DNA of 64,000 nt from Candidatus Bathyarchaeota archaeon. Its GTDB lineage: Archaea; Thermoproteota; Bathyarchaeia; Bathyarchaeales; Bathycorpusculaceae. The position numbers and the translations under genes were made by a program. Below the pieces are notes generated by a model that had not been told where the DNA came from, did no database searches, and saw nothing but the letters and a program-made list of their open reading frames with translations. How positions within the stretch are numbered: position 1 is the stretch's first letter; the number at the start of each line of letters is the position of its first letter. Of this stretch, positions 59,827 to 64,000 are shown piece by piece. Location of the stretch: positions 744,001 through 808,000 of the forward strand of contig JAOZHS010000001.1 of assembly GCA_026014745.1 (NCBI GenBank), read 5' to 3'.

Positions 59827-60447
59827 TTAGAGCTCCTCTTTGAAGAGAATCTTGGCGATTTCCATTCGCAAGGTTGGTTTGAGTTCTTCAAGCTTGTTAT
59901 CTATGGTGTTATCATAGAATATTTTGCCATCTGCAGTTTGAATGATGCATCCCCCAACGCAGTCCAAGTTTGTTTTAGACAATTTCAAATCAACACTTAA
60001 CTTGATAGATAAACGTTTCAGCTCTGCCTCGCCTAGCCACGCGGCGTCTTTAGCGTTAACCTGTACAACAAGGCTGTTTTGTCCAATCTTTTTAGCAACC
60101 GTACCAATGAGACTTGTAAGGTACTCGGGGTACTGAAGTGTTTGGACGAATTCCCGCAGCTTTTCCAACGCTTTTTCGAATGCGGTGTCAACCATGTCTT
60201 CTTTGGTTTGCAGCAGTTGATTGCGTATTGCTACCTCGGTGACGGACGCGATTTTTCGTCGTTCAATTTCGGCGCGGTGTTTGGCTTGGTTAATTATTTC
60301 ACGGTAGGTTTGGTCTGCCTGTTCTTTTGCTGCCCGTAGGGTTTCTTTGGCTTCTTTTTCAGCCGTCGAAATTACGGCTTCTGCCTCTTTTTGTACATCG
60401 CCCACGACTTCGTTAGCGATTGCCGAGAGTCCATCTTTAACGCTCAT
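59827..60447 (-). CDS. atpE: A-type ATP synthase subunit E
   Basis: A 206-residue subunit E of the peripheral stalk. The N-terminal half is a charged helix (AEKEAKETLRAAKEQADQTY, then KHRAEIERRKIASVTEVAIR) and the C-terminal half a globular domain ending ITKTADGKIFYDNTIDNKLE-like. It pairs with subunit H, whose end is at the window edge. The start ATG is at 60447; atpA starts 2 bp after its stop. Confidence 0.95.
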   Translation of the reverse strand: MSVKDGLSAIANEVVGDVQKEAEAVISTAEKEAKETLRAAKEQADQTYREIINQAKHRAEIERRKIASVTEVAIRNQLLQTKEDMVDTAFEKALEKLREFVQTLQYPEYLTSLIGTVAKKIGQNSLVVQVNAKDAAWLGEAELKRLSIKLSVDLKLSKTNLDCVGGCIIQTADGKIFYDNTIDNKLEELKPTLRMEIAKILFKEEL

Positions 60448-60465
60448 GCTTGTTTACCTCGCCAT

Positions 60466-60774
60466 TTAGATTTTGATGCCTAAGATTTTGCTAATCACCG
60501 CGGACAGTGGTACCTTGTTGGAGGCGCCTTTGCTGCCTGGTAACTCTACAATTAAGGGAGAAACTCGTTCTTGGCGGATTTTGTCAACTTCTTCCCGTAT
60601 GGAGGCGTCGCCTGAGAATGCTTCACTGAGAATGATGATGCCGATGTCGGTTCGTGTCAAGGCTTTATGAAGTGCCGCTTTGGCTTGTTCGACTGTAGAG
60701 GCCTGTGTGCCTTCAACCCCAACCAATCGAAAGCCAACAATCATGTCGTCGTCGCCAATCACGTACCCAATCAT
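60466..60774 (-). CDS. atpF: A-type ATP synthase subunit F
   Basis: A 102-residue subunit F with the Rossmann-like fold: MIGYVIGDDDMIVGFRLVGV, then VEQAKAALHKALTRTDIGII, ILSEAF and PLIVELPGSKG. It is part of the central shaft. I start at the ATG at 60774 because the family begins there; the frame extends upstream to 60951, into the divergent atpI. Its promoter shares a 16-bp palindrome with atpI. Confidence 0.94.
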   Translation of the reverse strand: MIGYVIGDDDMIVGFRLVGVEGTQASTVEQAKAALHKALTRTDIGIIILSEAFSGDASIREEVDKIRQERVSPLIVELPGSKGASNKVPLSAVISKILGIKI

Positions 60775-60800
60775 GTCATCGCCTAATATACGTTTAAATG

Positions 60801-60816
60801 TTTGATTTAAATCAAA
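60801..60816. promoter_or_regulatory. 16-bp perfect palindrome between divergent ATPase genes
   Basis: TTTGATTTAAATCAAA is its own reverse complement. It is centred about 22 bp upstream of the atpI ATG (60830), where a TATA box belongs, and about 34 bp upstream of the atpF ATG (60774). It may combine a TATA core with a regulator-binding site. Confidence 0.45.
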
Positions 60817-60829
60817 ATTGGTGTTAAAA

Positions 60830-62875
60830 ATGTTGCGACCAGAACGTATGGCTTCCACGTCTATAATCTGCGTCAAAAAAGACGTTGAATCTGTCTTGGA
60901 GGCCCTGAATGGTTTTGGGCAGTTCCATATAGAAGAAACACCGCAGGACAACGAAACACTTGCGGAGTATTATCAAAGCATTCAAAAAGTCGAAATTTCG
61001 CTTGCAGATGCAAACTCTCTTATTAATCAGTTGGTGCACGAAAAAACCAGCCTGCTAAGCCTGTTTAAAGTAACTTACCCCAAGCAGGTGCCTGTTACAG
61101 CGGAAAACTGGCAAAACCTCCTCAACACAACAGGGCAACAGATTGCGCTGCTCAAATCAGACGCCGACGACCTCAATACGGCGATTGCGGGGCTGCAAGA
61201 AAAAGACGCGCAATTAACCCACATAAAAGACATGCTCTCTAGGCTGCAGTCTATGGGCGCTGACCTTGCCGCCATGGAGGACCTCAAACTAATCTATGTC
61301 GCCACAGCTAGTGCGCCCGCAAGAAACTACCCTGCCCTAGAAACCGCCTTGTCTGGGTTGCCGATTTTTATTCACCGATGCGCCTTAGCCAAAGACACGA
61401 TGTTTTTGTGCCTAGCCATACCTACAAAGCACAAAGTCGAACTGGAACGCATCCTTCACACTTATCATGCTGAAATCTTCCATGTCCCTGAAGAGTTACC
61501 CCACAACATCGATGAAGCAATCAAAGAAGTCGACCATAAACTCAAAGAAAACGCTGAAAAGGAAAAACACCTAACCGACGCCCTCAAAAAATTGGGCGAC
61601 GATAACATAGACAACCTTGCTTCTTGGAAGGAAACCTCAGAAAACATTCTTGCCCTGTTGCATGCGGAAACAAAAATTCTTCAATCAGGCCGATTGGCTA
61701 CCATCAAAGGCTACACGCCTAAAGGGAAATTCGACGAACTCAGCGCCACGGTTACCAAGATGCTTGATGGGAAAGTGCTTGTTCTCAAAGACGATGCCGT
61801 TGAGTCCGTGCATACCAATAGTAAACAGCAGCCGCCTACAAGGATTCTCAACAGCCGCTTCATCCGACCCTTTGAGGAATTAACCAAACTCTACGGGTTA
61901 CCCAACTACAGTGAAATTGACCCCACACCGTTTATGGCAATAACATTTCCCATCCTCTTTGGGTTAATGTTCGGCGACCTCGGACAAGGGTTAGTCTTCC
62001 TAATCGGCGGCTTAACCCTAGGTTACTTCATTAAATCAAATCAAGGCATGAAAAACGTTTGCTACATTATGGCTGCCTGCGGATTGGCTGCCTCAATCGC
62101 GGGTGTGATATTCGGCGAGTTTTTCGGAATGGAACTCGAATGGGCTTTAGTTAGACCAAGCGAAGATGTCTTTTCTTTCTTAATCTTCTCTCTCTTTGTG
62201 GGTATAGTGCAGATATGCTGCGGCATAGTACTGGAAGGCATAAACTTTGCGCTAAAACACGATATGGCTGATGCGTTGCTGACTTCCTTGCCAAAGATTC
62301 TTTTCTATGTCGGGGGCATCTATATAATCGCAACTTACCAGCTAAACTTTAGTGCATGGCTAAGTGGACCCATATTAGCCGCTATCATACCCTTCGTCAT
62401 CTTGGTCGTTGGTAAACCAACGTATTTAGCCATAAAAAAACCAAAAGTGCACGCTACAGGCGAACACTCAGAAATGGACACCTTGTCTGGTCGCCTCTTT
62501 GAGGGCGGAGACTTCTTTACACGCCTACTTAGCAACACCATATCGTACTCACGAATTCTCGCATTACTGATGGCTCACTGGGCATTGATGCTGGCAGTTT
62601 ACAGCGTCGCAGGAATAATCGGCACAGGCAGCCTTCTCACGTCAATTGTTGCAGGAATCATCGTCGTGGGCGGCAACATTTTTGTTATGGCCCTTGAAGG
62701 CTTAATCGTCTTCATCCACACCTTGAGATTACATTTCTATGAGTGGTTTAGCAAATTCTATGCAGGCACCGGCGTCGAGTTCAGCCCCTTTAAACAAAAC
62801 TTTACACACACAAAGCTAACGCTCAAAAGAAAAACCGCCCCCGAAACCGCTACGCCTTCGGAAGGGTTAGAGTAA
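60830..62875 (+). CDS. atpI: A-type ATP synthase subunit I (a)
   Basis: About 681 residues. The cytoplasmic N-terminal half (MLRPERMASTSIICVKKDVE, then a coiled coil over about 80-320) is followed by six to eight membrane helices from about residue 360: FPILFGLMFGDLGQGLVFLI and LAASIAGVIFGEFFGMELEW near helix 2, and SYSRILALLMAHWALMLAVY with Arg, followed by FVMALEGLIVFIHTLRLHFY, the conserved C-terminal helices. It carries ions across the membrane. It is transcribed rightward while all other subunit genes run leftward. Start ATG 60830 (a GTG at 60818 is less likely). Confidence 0.96.
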   Translation: MLRPERMASTSIICVKKDVESVLEALNGFGQFHIEETPQDNETLAEYYQSIQKVEISLADANSLINQLVHEKTSLLSLFKVTYPKQVPVTAENWQNLLNTTGQQIALLKSDADDLNTAIAGLQEKDAQLTHIKDMLSRLQSMGADLAAMEDLKLIYVATASAPARNYPALETALSGLPIFIHRCALAKDTMFLCLAIPTKHKVELERILHTYHAEIFHVPEELPHNIDEAIKEVDHKLKENAEKEKHLTDALKKLGDDNIDNLASWKETSENILALLHAETKILQSGRLATIKGYTPKGKFDELSATVTKMLDGKVLVLKDDAVESVHTNSKQQPPTRILNSRFIRPFEELTKLYGLPNYSEIDPTPFMAITFPILFGLMFGDLGQGLVFLIGGLTLGYFIKSNQGMKNVCYIMAACGLAASIAGVIFGEFFGMELEWALVRPSEDVFSFLIFSLFVGIVQICCGIVLEGINFALKHDMADALLTSLPKILFYVGGIYIIATYQLNFSAWLSGPILAAIIPFVILVVGKPTYLAIKKPKVHATGEHSEMDTLSGRLFEGGDFFTRLLSNTISYSRILALLMAHWALMLAVYSVAGIIGTGSLLTSIVAGIIVVGGNIFVMALEGLIVFIHTLRLHFYEWFSKFYAGTGVEFSPFKQNFTHTKLTLKRKTAPETATPSEGLE

Positions 62876-63922
62876 TAAAAGTTGGCTCCGAATAACCTCG
62901 GATTTCACTCCACTGTCCACACCTAAACTTATGGATGTTAAGTTGTGGGCTTCTGCCTCTTTAAGAGTGAAAAACGCTAACGTTACCTCTATGTTGAAGA
63001 TTTCGCGAATAATGCTGCCCTTGGCGTGTTGAAGTATGGCTTTTCGGAAGGCTTTTTCAGCGTTCGCCACGGTTTCCTGTGGATCTTGGGTCTTCAAAAA
63101 GAATTTGCTATATGGGCTGTCAAGCACGATTTTTAGGGCGGCCTCATAATCTAACGCGGAGACTAGGGCTTCTACGGTTTCGGCTTTGAGTTTAAAGTGC
63201 TTTTGAGGAATCACCAGCCGTAGCCAGTTGGGGTCCAGATTGAGTATTTTGCCTCTAAGAAGCGTGAGCAACGTGAAGCTGTCAGTTGCCATAGCCGCGT
63301 AGAATTCGGCGTGACGCCGCTCTTTTCTAGGCAGCGCCGAGTAAGCTTCATAGAGCCGCTCAAAAAACAGCTTATCCAAAAACACATCAAAATGAGACGT
63401 GGAACCCGTTTCCTCAAAACTTTTCAGTCCCATATTGAGGGCTTGCCCGTAGGGTGTGTCCTTGAATACCTGAAGCACCTGTGACACTGACATCGCTTTG
63501 GCGGCGTCTTCAAAAACAAAATGCATCCCAAAGTGGTCCTCTACGCCGACATAGATTTTGGCGAGCTTCTGGTCAGTGGTTAAATTCACAGTGGTGGCTT
63601 TTAGAATCCCTTTAAGATGCTCTGTTTCGAGTCGCAGAAGGTAGGTTTCAAGGTATTTGGCGGGTTTTTTTGGAGAGTACTTTATGATTTTTAAGGCGGT
63701 TTCGATAAAGTTTTCGCGGAATGCCCGCTCAAGCTTGGTGCTCGTGAGAGGTGGGGTTAGGTGGAGGATTTGTTCTTGGTAGCTGGTGTCCCGCAACTGG
63801 GCTACCATATCTGAGAGGTTGCCGCTCTCCACGAGTCCCTTGATTTTGACGTCTTCAAGTAGCTCGCTGCGTTCAGCCCCGATTTTGGCAAGGACTGAGG
63901 CGTATTTTTGGGTTTGCGGCAA
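62867..63922 (-). CDS. atpC: A-type ATP synthase subunit C
   Basis: A 351-residue subunit C (d), which links rotor shaft and membrane ring. It is helical with three repeats: LLEDVKIKGLVESGNLSDMV, YLLRLETEHLKGILKATTVN and KFFLKTQDPQETVANAEKAF. Its 3' end overlaps atpI by 9 bp on the opposite strand. Start is TTG at 63922; the atpH stop lies two bases upstream. Confidence 0.93.
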   Translation of the reverse strand: MPQTQKYASVLAKIGAERSELLEDVKIKGLVESGNLSDMVAQLRDTSYQEQILHLTPPLTSTKLERAFRENFIETALKIIKYSPKKPAKYLETYLLRLETEHLKGILKATTVNLTTDQKLAKIYVGVEDHFGMHFVFEDAAKAMSVSQVLQVFKDTPYGQALNMGLKSFEETGSTSHFDVFLDKLFFERLYEAYSALPRKERRHAEFYAAMATDSFTLLTLLRGKILNLDPNWLRLVIPQKHFKLKAETVEALVSALDYEAALKIVLDSPYSKFFLKTQDPQETVANAEKAFRKAILQHAKGSIIREIFNIEVTLAFFTLKEAEAHNLTSISLGVDSGVKSEVIRSQLLLL

Positions 63923-63924
63923 AG

Positions 63925-64000
63925 CTATTCCTCGAGGACTGCTTTGACGACGGTTTGGACTGCGTTGTCCATGTGTTTTTGGGCTTGGGTTTTGAGTTGG
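63925..64000 (-). CDS. atpH: A-type ATP synthase subunit H, C-terminal fragment
   Basis: The final 24 codons of a leftward gene that begins beyond the window. The visible end (LKTQAQKHMDNAVQTVVKAV) is a charged, helical tail typical of archaeal subunit H of the peripheral stalk. Stop TAG at 63925-63927, immediately before atpC. Position in the operon (H then C) supports the assignment. Short, so tentative. Confidence 0.6.
   Translation of the reverse strand, partial: QLKTQAQKHMDNAVQTVVKAVLEE

Noticed and set aside
1-64000. CRISPR array or insertion sequence
   Set aside because: No evenly spaced repeats and no transposase or integrase frame. The dispersed repeat family is irregular and lacks spacers.

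Overview
The window looks like a chromosomal segment of an archaeon. Diagnostic genes are a full A/V-type ATPase cluster, RadA, an Rqc2/NEMF-type NFACT protein, an archaeal-type Y-family polymerase with a C-terminal PCNA-binding motif, a digeranylgeranyl reductase-like flavoprotein and an OB-fold SSB. Many starts are TTG or GTG behind GGAGG-like sites, and several TATA boxes lie about 25 bp upstream of a start codon. Gene content and small CxxC proteins suggest the Bathyarchaeia (Thermoproteota). This is inference, because no rRNA lies in the window. I saw no tRNA, rRNA, transposase, integrase or CRISPR array.

Layout. 1-20.8 kb is mixed housekeeping: a membrane-anchored protein (cut by the edge), an SPL-like radical SAM protein coupled to DinB, a molybdopterin oxidoreductase, MsrB, a cupin, a nitroreductase, a dehydrogenase next to an LsrF-like aldolase, two divergent PadR regulators, a B12-binding radical SAM protein, RadA, a PIP-box protein, an EMC6-like protein and RqcH. 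20.8-36 kb is a bidirectional tetrapyrrole cluster. Leftward from a shared promoter at 28.95 kb run hemA, a cbiX-cbiC fusion, cbiD, cbiE, cbiT, cbiL, cbiF, cbiG and cbiH. Rightward run a domain-permuted CobQ/CbiA-like protein, precorrin-2 dehydrogenase, hemB, hemL, hemC, cobA and hemD. Together they take glutamyl-tRNA to uroporphyrinogen III, precorrin-2 and most of the cobalt corrin ring. No CbiJ-type reductase is present.

36-45.7 kb holds small zinc proteins, an SSB-like protein, glycosyltransferases, a LemA/TPM pair, a PHP protein, MetG and a PPC/DUF296 protein. 45.7-48.2 kb is gene-poor and carries repeats and several strongly paired intergenic segments that look like undescribed non-coding RNAs, plus a structured leader before a stand-alone response regulator. 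48.6-54.9 kb has a PiT phosphate transporter with its DUF47 partner, PPDK and a geranylgeranyl reductase-like protein. 55-64 kb is the ATPase cluster (K, small coiled-coil protein, UspA, D, B, A, E, F, inverted I, C, H fragment).

The best leads are the permuted amidotransferase, the 46398-46499 RNA candidate with its own TATA box, a dispersed palindromic repeat family, two genes whose best start is an isoleucine codon (ATA for cbiH, ATC for a glycosyltransferase), and the structured leader at 48.0 kb. All were read by eye, so coordinates of stems and starts should be recomputed.
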